From contig JABYQN010000006.1 of the NCBI GenBank assembly GCA_022606135.1, positions 2,232,001 through 2,296,000 on the forward strand: a stretch of DNA of 64,000 nucleotides, given 5' to 3'. This document shows, one piece after another, positions 1 to 11,395 of this stretch (its first letter is position 1; every line of letters begins with the position of its first letter). The translations under genes were made by a program, and so were the position numbers. The notes under the pieces are model-generated. The model was not told where the DNA came from, did not search any database, and was given only the letters and a program-made list of their open reading frames with translations. The stretch comes from Fomes fomentarius (taxonomy: Eukaryota; Basidiomycota; Agaricomycetes; Polyporales; Polyporaceae).

Positions 1-532
1 CGGTCGTGACAAATCTCCAGCCAATGGCAGCCTATTTGTACATATGTACGTTGTGGCAGCCGCCCGACCTCTCATTGGCTAATGGTCTAGATTCACACAG
101 CCAGTGCGCTGGGTTGCGCAGTTTGCGCTTCTCAGGCGACCGCGATATCTTGACTGAGCTTGACTCATATTGCACAGCGCGCCCGTTCAACGACTCTTCA
201 AATGATATCACTTTAGTCATATATGTGCTACTGCGAATTGATATAGGGTGGCCGCCGCATTGCTTCGAATATCTATTCTGAAAGCCTACAGATGTGGCGA
301 ATCCGCGCTCGTCACCATAGGATGATCTTCATATTTCAGTGGTACCACCACTTCGACTTTCGAAGGGCCCGAAGTGCTATTTCCTGAGCTCCTGGTCGTC
401 CAGCGAGAGGGACACGAGCTGTGCGGTCGAGATGCCCTTAACCGCGACAAGCACCGTGTGGCATGCGTCCTACTGCTGGTCCGTGTCAGACACCGACGCA
501 GACGAGGAGCGATGAGCGAGACATACCAAATA
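1..532. other. Left edge, no supported gene
   Basis: I see no convincing complete gene here. On the minus strand at about 362-445 there is a short open stretch ending in a stop after residues DDQELRK. It could be a last exon of the gene to its right, but I found no donor and acceptor of matching phase that join the two. Two CCAAT-type motifs lie near 20-80. Confidence 0.4.
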
Positions 533-1099
533 CTAACGCATGTACAGGTCTGCCCGATTCGCACTGCGGACCATGCGCTGCACCCGCTGACAACTCTCCA
601 TCCGGGCATCCATCAACTCCGAGAACATCTCGAGTAGGCGTGCACCAGGTTCTGTTGGTGAGGCGCGCATTGGACGACACTTGCGCGACTGTAGAGAGAG
701 ACTGTCCAGCTTCAGACGCATGTTGTTCTTGCGCCGCATCCAACGGGTGGATGGCGGGCGGGAAAGGGAAAGGGAAAGTGGCGATGGCGCAGTCTCGGGC
801 TCCGTCTTCACGATAGGTGCGTCGACGAGAGTAGTGTCGGACAGGGTAGAAGAGGCAGGGGACAGGGCGCCTTGGGACGAGGATGGTGAGGGAGCATCGG
901 AGACTGCGGGTGCGTCGATGCCCTTGGTGAGTGCAAGCTCGAGGGCTGCACGCGTATGGTGCACCCAGTACCGCTCCTGCTGGTAAAATGTCTCGAGTGA
1001 ATCGAGAAGAGTGACGGCAGAGTGTGCGATGTCCTGGGAAGTAGGAGACTGAGGAGGAGTGGGGAGAGCGTTGGACGGAGAGGGAGAACGGTACTTCAT
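533..1099 (-). CDS. Low-complexity hypothetical protein
   Basis: Open frame of about 188 residues, starting MKYRSPSPSNALPTPPQSPT. The N-terminus is rich in Ser and Pro. A more ordered helical-looking stretch follows (residues about 25-55, with the motif FYQQERYWVHHTRAALELAL), then a Ser/Thr/Pro linker and a basic C-terminal helix with LLEMFSELMDARMESCQRV. I recognise no family or catalytic motif. The frame is open upstream to an ATG at 1282, but that codon sits inside a cluster of CCAAT boxes (1250-1335), so I prefer the ATG at 1099. The C-terminus may be incomplete because a GTTAGT donor-like site overlaps the stop. It is divergent from EMC10. Confidence 0.5.
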   Translation of the reverse strand: MKYRSPSPSNALPTPPQSPTSQDIAHSAVTLLDSLETFYQQERYWVHHTRAALELALTKGIDAPAVSDAPSPSSSQGALSPASSTLSDTTLVDAPIVKTEPETAPSPLSLSLSRPPSTRWMRRKNNMRLKLDSLSLQSRKCRPMRASPTEPGARLLEMFSELMDARMESCQRVQRMVRSANRADLYMR

Positions 1100-1249
1100 G
1101 TTGATTGGAGGGACGGGGAGTGTGAGGGGGGCGTTGATAGTGGGGGGAGAATAGCTGTCGCCGGTTGGCTGTCGGGCATTATATGAGCTGGAGGACGAGT
1201 CTCGACTGTCTCGAGAACGACCGCAAGGGAGCTTGGGTGGAAGGCCAGA

Positions 1250-1605
1250 CCAATAGCGTTCCAGACCGTCTCTCTCAGCCAATAGGAGCCTGCGATCCCA
1301 TTGGCCAATCAGTGCATGATCTCAGGCCTGATTGGCTGCTCGTACCGTCCAGTAGCAATCCGCTGTGCATATCACTGCGTCTGAGGCAGACCGCACACTT
1401 GCAGGGCAGGAAAGAGGCATTCGTGAGGGGGAGGAGGAGGAGGAGGAGGAAAGCGTGCTGGAGCCACAGGGCATCGGACGATAGCCAGGAACACGCGACC
1501 GGAAAGAGATGTGCTGACGACATCAAGTAAGTAAGTACTGGCCGTCCGCACTACTCGTATGTAGTATAGCATCCATCGGCTCCCACCGGCCAATCCCCGT
1601 CCAAT
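1250..1605. promoter_or_regulatory. CCAAT-box cluster in divergent promoter
   Basis: CCAAT or its complement ATTGG occurs at 1250-1254, 1279-1283, 1300-1304, 1305-1309 and 1331-1335, and again at 1590-1594 and 1601-1605. That is seven copies in about 355 bp between two divergent genes. In fungi CCAAT is bound by the heterotrimeric Hap/NF-Y complex. Which gene is controlled, and whether all the boxes are used, is inference. Confidence 0.5.
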
Positions 1606-1678
1606 CACACTCGGTCACCCGGCGCTTGATCCCCCCTCCTCATCCCGCATTCTGATTCGCTCCGAGCCTCCCACCGTC

Positions 1679-2745
1679 ATGTTCTCCCGACTCGTTCCCC
1701 TCCTCCTGCTCCTCCTCCCCCCAGTCTTTGGCTCTGCCGCTGAGCTCCGTCTCCTCCACAGGCTCGTCCACCCTTCCTTTCCCGCCCTCCCTTTTGCACA
1801 CCGTGGCACCCTCCAGCTCTCTGGCTCTGGCCCTGCCACTGTCGCCCGTCTCGCCTCATCCGAGACTCTCCTGGATGATCTGCGAGACTATGCCGCTACG
1901 GTCGACGAGTTCAAGGACGCTCTCTACCAGGTCGCCCTAGAACACCCCGGTGATGTGGAACAGACGCAGTGGGCCACCTCCCATGTCCCCGCTGTAAGTC
2001 TATCCTCGCTCTAGACGCCAGCCGCTCGTTCTTCACGTCTCCTCCAAATATGGCCAGTGCGCCCGAGTCCGCGCCCTAGCCCCTCCTGGCTATCACTGCT
2101 GCCAGATCACAGAAACTCATGACTGTCTCCAGTGCCACCTTTTTTCCAGCACGTCTGAGTCTTTGATAATCCATGTCGACCAGGCCGGCACATCGTTCGG
2201 CCTCGATTACTTCGTTGCGCCTATTCCGCACGATGGCGCCTGCCCGAAGAGGAACCGCAAGCCGAGTGCTGGTTCGAGCCCCGCCCAGTTCAGACTGTCT
2301 GACAATACCACTGTCACCGTCCGATCTCCGACCTTCCCACCACTGTAAGTCACTTGCCTTTTCCCCCGGTTCCTTTTCTTCCCCGGGGCTTTTGACGGTC
2401 TCATGCTCGTTACTATTCAGCCGTCTATTGCGCATGTTGCTGATATATGTGTTCCGTTTGCCGTGTGGCGCGCCGCGCGCCCCGCCATGAGCAGCCCTTC
2501 GCTGCGCGTACCGCCCCCGTGACCGCCGAGGGCAAGGTAGTCGAGCCTCCACGGGAGAAGTCCTTCCTCGAGAAGTACTGGATGTACATCGCCATCGCAC
2601 TTGTTGCATTGAGTACGTGCTTCTTCCGCATGTTTCTCTGCCGTCTGGCCGGTGTTGACAATAATGTACACACGCAGCCCTCGCGCCGGCACCCCCTGAG
2701 GAAGAGTCGGGAGGCCGCGGCCAGGGTTCTGGAGGCGGTAGATAA
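1679..2745 (+). CDS. EMC10: ER membrane protein complex subunit 10 (EMC10)
   Basis: EMC10 is a luminal and membrane-anchored subunit of the ER membrane complex, which inserts tail-anchored and multi-pass proteins. The N-terminus is a clear signal peptide (MFSRLVPLLLLLLPPVFGSA). Exons read as 1679-1993, 2058-2344, about 2492-2612 and 2678-2745. The middle holds a beta-rich domain with paired Cys (YHCCQITETHDCLQC). The C-terminus has the EMC10 hallmark, TAEGKVVEPP then KSFLEKYWMYIAIALVAL (the membrane segment) and a Gly-rich tail GGRGQGSGGGR. Expected total is about 260 residues, normal for the family. The frame entering exon 3 (SPSLRVPPP) and the conserved TAEGKVV frame differ by one base at a run of five C at 2514-2518. 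This is either a sequencing undercall or a lesion. Confidence 0.85.
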
Positions 2746-4720
2746 CACGCATGCCGAAACCCTGTGTTCGAAAATGCCTTCCGGCGCCGTGTACTGCACG
2801 CGCGCGAATCCATGCGTTATTTGTGATATTATCGTGTTTTATACATCTGGATTCCTCTAGACTGCGCTCGCGACTGCGCCTGTTCTGTGTTCGGTTCGTC
2901 TAGACGTGGGCTGCTTCTGTAGCTCCGAAGACGAATTCTAGTTGCTGGGTGTTCTCCGGGCGCGCCAGATTCCGGGGAATCAGTTGTGTCGGTGAGCCAC
3001 CTCCGATGCACTGTCCATGGCCCAGTGGCTGCTAGGCCGGTCGGAAGTGGGGCCCCACAATGACTTCCCGTTGCGCGCGTTTCTTCCTGCCCTAGCTGCG
3101 TGGTAGCTGCGGCAGCTTACTAGTTCAAATGTTCGCACATTCAACCCTCTGCTACGCTCCCGTGAACACCCGTTCCTCTGTTGCAGCATTGCTACCCTGC
3201 TCTCTATTTAACCACCGCGTCATACGCATGCCAAGTTTCAGTCCAAAATCTTTCCTGCATCGCAAGAGCAAATGTCGACTAGACCGTTATATACCGTGCG
3301 GAAGTCGGGCTTGTTATTCCAGGAGTCAAGGACCGATGGAGAGTGTCGCAACGTGCGGCCCTTTTTTGGCGGAGCGCAAGTGCTGTTGGTCCCGGTGGCT
3401 TATCAATAAACGCACCCCCGAGCGAGGTGTGTAAAAAATAGACATAGGGGCATAGATTGCAGGCTAATAGTTATAGGGCGTCCGTTCCGGACTGGTAACT
3501 ACCGCCACGGGGAAATGCATTCATGCACTGAGTGTGACGTCTGGCACTTGCCCTTGCCTCCTGGGCGAGACTGCGATGGAGGAGCGGAGCTCAGACACCC
3601 GCTAATTGGCTGGTGGGTTTTCGCCATCAGCTTTGCGCGCTACGGAGCGGCCCGTTTCGTATGTTCTAATACTATACGGACCATCCTCAACGCTGGCTGT
3701 CAATGCAGCCAATCGCTGCGTGTATTTAGAACTGCAGTAGTTCTGCGACGTCTGCGTAGGAGATGGAGTGGCCTGTGGCGGAGCGGCGAGCCTGGGCTTT
3801 CGGTGTCTGGATTGTGGACCAACGGTCCATGGTGGCGGACGGAGGAGTCACGAACCACGAAACAGCGTCAGATGCGCGCGGTTCGGACGGTCGGACGTGG
3901 TGATGACTGGTCGGATGCAACAGAAGGATGCAAGGGTGCAGTACTAACCATGTGAGGTATGTGTACATGTGTGGCGTTGAGTCTCGTTGAATGCGAACTA
4001 ACGGCGCGAGCCAATCATATGCCAGGCTCCGGCGGCGCGCGATGACGAACGCGAATCGCAGCAGTCGAGGCCTCGAGGCCTCTCAGAAGAACCAACACGA
4101 TCGATCATGGTCGTGTAACCGCGCTGCATTTGTGCGGGCCAGTGCCAGGAAGTCAAAGCAGCTCAAAGTTAGGTTCGAGCAAATTTCGAGTTCGCATTTG
4201 AGTAGACATGCTACTAAGTGAGCCCATCGGTTCTCGCCGTTACCGGATTTCCATCATATACGCGTTGAACTGCTCGCATGCGCCGACCCCCTCATTCGAG
4301 TGGTTGTCGATGGTGACTACTCTCCCCTAGGCAGACATTGGACGGGCCTAAGTAATACCGCCAATGACCAACCAGGTTAGTTGGCGCTCGACCCAAAGGC
4401 GCGGTCCATCCCTTCTCAGGCCTCTGTGATTGGTTAGTGGACGAACCCAGATAGGATAAACGTCCGTGCATAAGAGACACTTCGTTCACAGACGACGGGT
4501 GGTATTCCGTAGGCTTCTACATAAAAACACCGCCTTGGCGAGTACTTACTCTGTTACCCCGTTCGCTCGCTAAGTTCGTCTGACGCTTCCAATAGTTCTT
4601 CGTACAGTCAATTCAATCGACTGGCTTCGATACCCATGATGTACCAATGGGCCTGTCGTACGGATTCGGTTATATACGACACACGATTCACCCCGTTCTT
4701 GTCTGGACTTCTTGGCCTCG
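2746..4720. other. Gene-poor intergenic stretch
   Basis: Nearly 2 kb between the end of EMC10 and the convergent GNAT gene. The longest open frame (3515-3955, plus strand) has no recognisable motif and a composition unlike its neighbours. AATAAA at about 3405 could be a poly(A) signal. Several CCAAT motifs are scattered near 3605, 3708, 4010, 4360 and 4430. I can support no gene or repeat. Confidence 0.4.
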
Positions 4721-5383
4721 TCATGCCTGGAAATCCTTGAATTCCAACCCCAGTGTCCCGTCAGGTGCTCCCTCGATTTTCTTGAACCCTAGGCGCAGGT
4801 AAAAATTCTTCGCAGCCTCGTTCCTCAGGTCGTGCCCCAACCACAACCTCTCCAGCCCATGCTTCTCGCGCAACCGAGCCACGACCAGTGCGATCAGCTT
4901 GCGTCCCCACCCCTGGCGATGGCACTCGGGAAGAAGGTTGATGTGCATGTGCGCCGGAGAGAAGTCGACTTGGGCCTGCGCCGCGCGGGCGGGGTTGTAC
5001 AAAGTGTTAACGTATTTCCGATCCGCCTCCGTCGCGCCCTCGTTTCCCTCTGGGGGATACGCGTATTTGGCGCGGACGCGGGGCCACCATTCGTCGAGCG
5101 CGGCCTGCTCGAAGGCACGCGTGTCGTACGTGCTGGCGACGTAGCCGACGACGGCGTCGTCCTTGGAGGGGTCGACGAGGACGAAGCCAAAGGTTTTGGG
5201 AAGGTGCACGTAGGGCTCGGCGTAGACGAGTCCAATGAGCTCGCCGAATTTGTGCAGATGCTCTGCGCTCTTGCCGGCGTCGCCGGTCAGGAGGCAGATA
5301 CGGTTGAGTACAGGGGAGTCCTCGGGGCGGGCCTCGCGGATGTAGAGTTCGCCTCGAGTTGGCGGGAGTTGGGAACCGGCCAT
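4721..5383 (-). CDS. GNAT-family N-acetyltransferase
   Basis: Predicted acetyl-CoA-dependent acyltransferase of 220 residues, substrate unknown. The GNAT fold is visible: strand 4 plus the acetyl-CoA pyrophosphate loop at residues 146-164 (MHINLLPECHRQGWGRKLI, with the Q-x-x-G-x-G/A pattern), and motif B with N188 and FYLRLGF (194-200). The HINLLPE segment resembles the acetyltransferase-like domain attached to O-GlcNAcase in animals and stand-alone fungal and bacterial relatives. That relationship is recognition from memory, not a search. It appears intronless, and the ATG at 5383 gives a full domain. The opposite-strand frames are shadows. Confidence 0.8.
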   Translation of the reverse strand: MAGSQLPPTRGELYIREARPEDSPVLNRICLLTGDAGKSAEHLHKFGELIGLVYAEPYVHLPKTFGFVLVDPSKDDAVVGYVASTYDTRAFEQAALDEWWPRVRAKYAYPPEGNEGATEADRKYVNTLYNPARAAQAQVDFSPAHMHINLLPECHRQGWGRKLIALVVARLREKHGLERLWLGHDLRNEAAKNFYLRLGFKKIEGAPDGTLGLEFKDFQA

Positions 5384-6042
5384 GTCGTCGGACCTGCAAT
5401 GAGGCAGATCAGAATCACATCATAACTGTGAAGCAAGAAGTCGTAGTACAGTAAGGTGCAACGCTTCGTCGTATTATCGATGAGGGCTGCTCAGTAGGTT
5501 TGTGGAATTCAATATCGAGCGCTTATGCGTCCGCCTTCAAGGTGCACTCGGGGTATGTCAGATGCGAGGGTCTGATACTTGCGTTGACGTTGAAGGATTG
5601 AAGGAGGTGGTGGTTGGAAAGAAATCTAAAGATAAGATACTTACTGGAAGAATCTCGGCGAAGTCTCGGCAGACCGAATCAAGTAGGTGGTCAACGTCTG
5701 TTTGCACAGCTTGCTCAGTTGGCAATAACCGAGTCTCTTATCCTCGTGCTACATCCGAGTTTGCCGCAGTTGACAAAGTGAGGATGAAGGAGGTACGAGG
5801 TACGAGGTACGATAGAGCTGTGCATTATTACTCTTCCACAATTGGGATCTAGTGCGAAGCCCCGATATGCCGAGTAGTTGTGGTCGCCAGCCGCCTGGTG
5901 CCAGAGGCTGACCCCACCGACAGTCACAGAAGTAGCCGAACGGATAGAGGCCTTTCTGTCTCTCTCTCATTGACCACGCCTGCCTGGCTAGTACGCTCGT
6001 CCTTGCCTGGGAAGCTCTAGTGACTGCCTGGAGCACTCCATC
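5384..6042. other. Intergenic between GNAT gene and PRM10-like gene
   Basis: Divergent promoter region of about 660 bp. A short direct repeat of GAGGTAC occurs three times in tandem at about 5790-5810. No gene or clear TATA box is visible. Confidence 0.4.
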
Positions 6043-8738
6043 ATGCCATACACCGACCTACCTGTTCGTGCGTCACGATCGGGCATGGCCCGACGCTCTC
6101 CGAACAACCCAGATTCGGAACGTAGTTCACGCGTACACTTGGATGATGAACCGTCCCCAGCCCCCATCACAGAAGCTGTCCTCCGCGAGTATACACAGGA
6201 ATCCCCCCCATCTTCCTCAAGAGAGAGCCCAAGACCACCAATCACCCCACCTCGCCCCGTTCACTCATCCCAGCCAGACTGGCATGTACCGGACTACGCC
6301 AGCCCCGTCTCCCGGCAGCGACGAGAGGGCCTCCCTCAGCCCGCCAGAGCCGTATCTCCATTGTCGCGCGGACAAGAAGGCTACCGCGAGTCGGATGCTA
6401 CCGACGCGACGCTTTTCGATCGTGGCTCTGTTCAGAACGGTGCGAAGAAAAACACAAAATCCTCTTTCTCTTCCTACCGACATCCGTACGACATCCGCCC
6501 ACCGAACGAGACTTATGGCACCACCAAATTTAGTCTTCGTCCCCGCCCGACGGCCGGGTCCCCGCCGCCGTTTTACAACCAAGATGACGTCAGCGAGGAT
6601 GAGGACCGTGAGGATGAGGGCCGGGAGGATGAGGACCGGGGGACGAGGAGTGTCATTTGGGCGATAGAGAAGATAGGCAGCGTGGTTATCTCTCCAACCT
6701 CATCGAACTGTATGCTAATGAGGACGAGGAGGACGGGCGCGAGGACCGCGCTGCTGAACGGCGCATGGACAAGACGCGTGCAAGGATCATGCATCGCATC
6801 AACCGTTACAACTCCATGGACTCGGACGCTACCAGCTCTACGCGGCCGGATATGAAGCGAACGGACTCGTTGGCCACGGATGATTCCCAGGTGATCGATC
6901 CCGACGACCCCATAGTCACTGGGGAACGCAAGAGACAACTCCACGAAGCCCAGGAACTCGAGCACGCATGCCTGAAGCAGATGAATTATAAGGCTCGCCG
7001 CAAGTATCAGCAAAGGATACGGATTGAGTTCAACATCACATGTACGTCTGCATCCTAGCGCTGTGTCGCCAGTCCCTCTCGCTCACACCACGCATATAGC
7101 CATCCTGAATAGACAGCAGTTCCTCATGAATCTCGCAAGGGCGCTCATGACTTTCGGTGCACCATCACACCGCATAGAGTCGCAACTTCTTTCAGCGTCA
7201 CGAATTCTCGAAGTTGACGCTGAGTTCATCCACATCCCTGGAGTCATCATCTGTTCTTTTGGCGACCAGGAGACCAAGACGTCAGAGATGCACTTCATCA
7301 AGTCCGGAGGCCGTCTTGCCTTGGGGTGTCTGCACGAGGTCCATTCAATCTATCGGTCCGTCGTGCACGACGAGATCAGTGCCCGCAAGGCTAGTGTACA
7401 GCTCGACAAGCTGATACGCTCTGAGCCGCTCTACGGACCCTTCACTCGGTGCGCGCTGGCGTTCTGCTTGTCTGCGCTTATCTGTCCTCTGGCTTTTGGA
7501 GGGTCCTTCTTGGACATGTGGATTGCGGGTCTTGGTGCCAGTTTCTTGTGTTTCATGCAGGTCTTGGTCGCCGCCAGGAGCCAGTTGTACGCGAACGTCT
7601 TCGAGTAGGTCTTCCTTGAACTCTTCGGGGGCATATGCTCACGTACTACGGCAGAATCTCCGTCACTATCGTCATATCTTTCGGTGCTCGAGGTCTGAGT
7701 ACTATCCGCAGCCAGATCTTTTGCTACACCGCGATCTCGTCCGCAAGTATAATCGGTATACTGCCGGGATACCTGATCCGTAAGTTGTTCTGCTATTCCT
7801 TTGTCGTCGCGTATGAAGCGCTCTACAGTGAGTAGCTCGCTTGAACTCGCGTCGAAGAACATTGTTTGCGGAAGTGTCAAGATGGTGTATGCGCTCATCT
7901 ACACCCTCTTCCTGGTAAGGTCCGATTAATCAACGAATGTAGTTGCACTTACTGAACGACCCTACTAGGGATTCGGTCTTCAGATCGGCTCAGACTTGTT
8001 CCTCCTCTTGGACAAAGGCGCACGACATGAGCTCGCAGCCCTCGCGGCGCGCATGCAGACGGTTACAACCGTCACAGGCTCATTCGTCTCCGATAACGGC
8101 TCCTTTGTCGCCATCAACCAGGGCGACTCACTCTCGGGCACATTCACGTTCACCTCCAACGCACCGTACAGCCGGGAGCACATCATCGTCGGGTGCTATC
8201 GTCCACCAGACTTCCCGTGGTGGCTGCAGCCGTTCCCGTGGTGGATGGAGTTCATCATCGTGCCGGTCTTCTCCTTCTTGTCCTCGCTAGCCAACCTCCA
8301 GCCGATATGGTCGCTCGAGCTCGTCATCATGGTCCTCATCTCGTGCGTCTCGTACGCGGCGAATAAGATCGCGAACCACTTCATCTTCAACCGGTCGGAT
8401 GTTGTGTCCGCCATCGGAGCATTTGCGGTTGGACTGCTCGGGAATATATATTCGCGCAAGATGGGCGGGACGGCGTTCACGTCCATGGTCACCGGTGTGC
8501 TGTTCTTGGTGCCGGTGAGTAACATTCACCCTCTGGGGCTCTATGATAGGCTGATGGTTCCTTTGACACGCAGTCTGGCCTGTCGCAAGCGGGTGGTATC
8601 ACCGCTCAAGGGAACGGCATTGACATTGGAGGTGCGATGATAGCGGTCACCATCGGTATCACCGTGGGTCTGTTCATGAGTCAGGCCCTCGTGTACATGT
8701 TTGGTTCCCGCAAAAACGCCGCCATCTTCTCGTTCTAG
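6043..8738 (+). CDS. PRM10/ThrE-like multi-pass membrane protein
   Basis: Member of the fungal pheromone-regulated membrane protein 10 family, related to bacterial threonine/serine exporters (ThrE). The transported substrate in fungi is not established. The N-terminal 240 or so residues are a Ser/Pro- and Asp/Glu-rich cytoplasmic tail. The conserved domain begins at ILNRQQFLMNLARALMTFGA with the helix-start motif GAPSHRIE, then VPGVIICSFGD-like residues and about ten hydrophobic segments, ending RKNAAIFSF. Exons inferred: 6043 to about 6600-6675, up to 7041, 7100-7604, 7655-7779, 7829-7914, 7969-8514, 8574-8738. The join near 6640 needs either an unusual purine-rich intron or one missing base at a run of five G. 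A loop rich in Trp/Pro (DFPWWLQPFPWWMEF) is typical. Confidence 0.85.
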
Positions 8739-9062
8739 GTCACAGACTTGCCGTCTTCCTCCGCCACTGCATACCCACTATCCCACTGTCGCTCGTTAAC
8801 TTATATTCCGTACATCTGTAGCCAAACCAATCCTTGTCCTGGCCATGGTCTCACGTATGATCACATGTTTGCGACAACACAAGTTCCCCGTTGTTCGTGC
8901 TTGTGCCTGGTGCACAAATTCACTAGCCCACGTCTTCGGTTACGAGAGTCCATGCGGTGCGATAGCTCAAGCAGGCTCCAAATCTATTCCTACCATTATG
9001 ACACACCGTACATGAGGATTACAGGCATCCAGACTTCTCTTCGGCACACGCCTACCCCCCAT
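8739..9062. other. Convergent 3' intergenic gap
   Basis: About 320 bp between convergent PRM10-like and PheRS genes. It presumably holds both 3' untranslated regions. Nothing else seen. Confidence 0.4.
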
Positions 9063-11170
9063 TCAGAACCGGACGGCAGGCGACCGCTCCACGCTCTCTA
9101 GCGAGACCTTGTGGCCGACTAGCGTGCGGATGTTGTTGATGCCGTAACTGCAAATCTACATTCAGCTTGAGTATCAAACAGCGAGGAAAAATCACATTCG
9201 CACCGGATCATCGTAGGCCGTTCGAGAGAGATGCCCCAACCGTGGACGTGGACATCCTTGGGGAAGCCCATTGGCTCCAGCATCTCGGGGCGGAACATGC
9301 CGCTGTTTCCGACCTCGACCCACTTCTTCAGCTGTGGATGGAAGGCGAATATTTCTAGAGAAGGCTAAGTGACGAGCGGCATTAGAACGGCTAGAAAGCG
9401 TGGTGACGAGAGGTGGGACTCACCTCCGTGTATGGGTTGTAGGCAGGCTTGAAGCGAATGTTCTCGATGCCCATCTTCGTGAAGAAGACGCGCATGAAAC
9501 CTGCCACAGAACAATCTAAGAACACTCGCGAAACGGAGGTGCGGTAACGACCTACCAATCAGATCTGCCAGGGTCAACCCCCGGTCTGCAACGACGCCCT
9601 CGACCTGGTGGAACTCTGCAAGATGCGTCGCGTCCATGGTCTCGTTCCGGAACACCCTGTCGATGGAGAACAACTTCGCAGGTCGGAAACCGTCCGGTCC
9701 TGCTTTGCCCGCACCCGGCACTGTTGGACTCGCGTGCGCGCCCTCGCGCTGGACTGCAGCCTCCGCGTCGCCGTCGCCGTTTTCACCGCGGCACCGCGCA
9801 GCGAGCTTCCAGAGCATGGATGCCGACGAGGCGGTGGTGTGTGTGCGGAGAAGGAGTTTCCGCGATTCCTCGTGCGACCAGGGTGCGCGGTATCCTGTTG
9901 ATCCGTATCCACCGTGCTCGTGTACTTTTGAGACACGTTCGTAGTACTCCTTGGGCGGCGGTAGTGAAACAGCGGGATCTGACACAGAAAGGTCAATGTT
10001 GGATGCAGTAAGTGACACGAGAGTATACTGACCTGAGAGGTAGAAGGTGTCCTGCACTTCTCGTGCTGGATGCTGTTGGGGGACGAAGAGCGCATCAAAG
10101 CACCAGAATCCGGACTCGACGAAGGATGATGTAGGCATTTCTGCGAAACTAAGTTCATGGGTTCAACACCATCTCACATTTCTTTGCGATGAAGTCACGA
10201 CTGACCCCATCTCCAAGAAAATATTGCGGATTTCTTCTCGGACCTTCAGCAAGGGGTGAAGGCCACCACCGTTTGGTGGTATACCGTCGGCCTCGAAATT
10301 GTACTTCTTGTAAGTAGACGTCTTCCATGAACCCCTGGGCCAATGAGTTGGCAAGATGCTGCTATAGTTGATTGGACACCCTTACGATGCGAGCATATCC
10401 ACGGTGAGATCGGTTTCTGGTTTGGCGATGGAAGTGCTGAATTCGGGGCCTGTATGTACGGTGAACCATTGACCCTTCCTACGCAAATTCGAAGATCCTT
10501 TATCTGGTGAGCGATCAGCAGAAGGGAGGGTGTCTTACCTCTGAGCGATGAGTTTCCGCTTCCGCAGTTCTGCCAAGGCCTTCTCGCCGGCCTTCAAGGT
10601 CCCAGTAGAGTCCACTTCACGCATGTGCAGTGAAGTGATGTCTTCGATCGAAGGCACCTGGTTGGACCGTCAGGCCACCAAATGTGGCAAATGTATCATG
10701 AACTCACCAACTTGACGAGGCCATCACCCTCCTTGCCGATCCACTTGTTCTTGAAGGCTTGTCCTTGGCCGATCTTTGCGGTCTCTGCACCGACCTTGTT
10801 TTGGAGCTCCTTGATAGGAAGCGGCACACCCTCGCCCTTCAGCGGACATGCGTTCCACACTCGAGCCTCATGAGAGCCTTGAAGAGCTATTTGTGCGCCT
10901 TCCTGAGTCAGGACATGAGAGATGGTTTCTTGGGTGGTGTACGTGATCATCTAAGCGAGCATACGACTATAAGACTCTCAAAGAAACATGTCGGGAGATT
11001 ATATATACATCACGACTTGAAAGGGAATTGAGAGCTCCCAAAATGATGATTTGCGAGTCATGAGTAGCCGCAGGCTCCTTGTATCCCGGGAGGAAGAGAG
11101 TGCGGGTATCCTTGATTGTGCCCTCCTTGTCGAGGGTATCGAGGATGAGTTGCTGGATCGCCTCTGCCAT
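9063..11170 (-). CDS. FRS2: Phenylalanyl-tRNA synthetase alpha subunit, cytosolic
   Basis: Charges tRNA-Phe in the cytosol as an alpha2beta2 enzyme; this alpha chain carries the class II catalytic core. The N-terminal winged-helix region starts [19 protein letters not shown]. Next come the conserved SHEARVW and [13 protein letters not shown] stretches. In the catalytic domain, motif 2 reads [20 protein letters not shown] and motif 3 is spread over [14 protein letters not shown] and [12 protein letters not shown]. The C-terminus is ERSPAVRF. The first coding exon is 11009-11170, ending SLSSRD at a GTATAT donor. The next begins at 10950, and about seven more short introns follow. Length, about 520 residues, suits the eukaryotic cytosolic form rather than the monomeric mitochondrial one. 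Divergent from PEX2 with about 225 bp between start codons. Confidence 0.9.
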
Positions 11171-11395
11171 CGTAGCAGCTAGAGCGTCAGATGAATCGCC
11201 AATAACGCGAGCAAGAGCGGAGTCCAGAGAACGAGTCGAGGGAGAGAACAGTCTCGGATACGAGATCCAAGTAGAAATCGAGATGAGATTACGCCTGACT
11301 CGAGAGACGCCCGCGCGCGATCGCGTCCTGGATGCACGTGAATGCACGTCTCCGTCCGGCGTCCACTCTCCAGCTATGTTCTCGTCCTCGTCTCT

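Noticed and set aside
2076..2813. 245-residue minus-strand frame over EMC10
   Set aside because: Antisense to EMC10 exons and introns; low-complexity basic composition.
3515..3955. 146-residue plus-strand frame in the gene-poor region
   Set aside because: Arg/Trp/Cys-rich, no recognisable domain, no splice partners; looks like chance.
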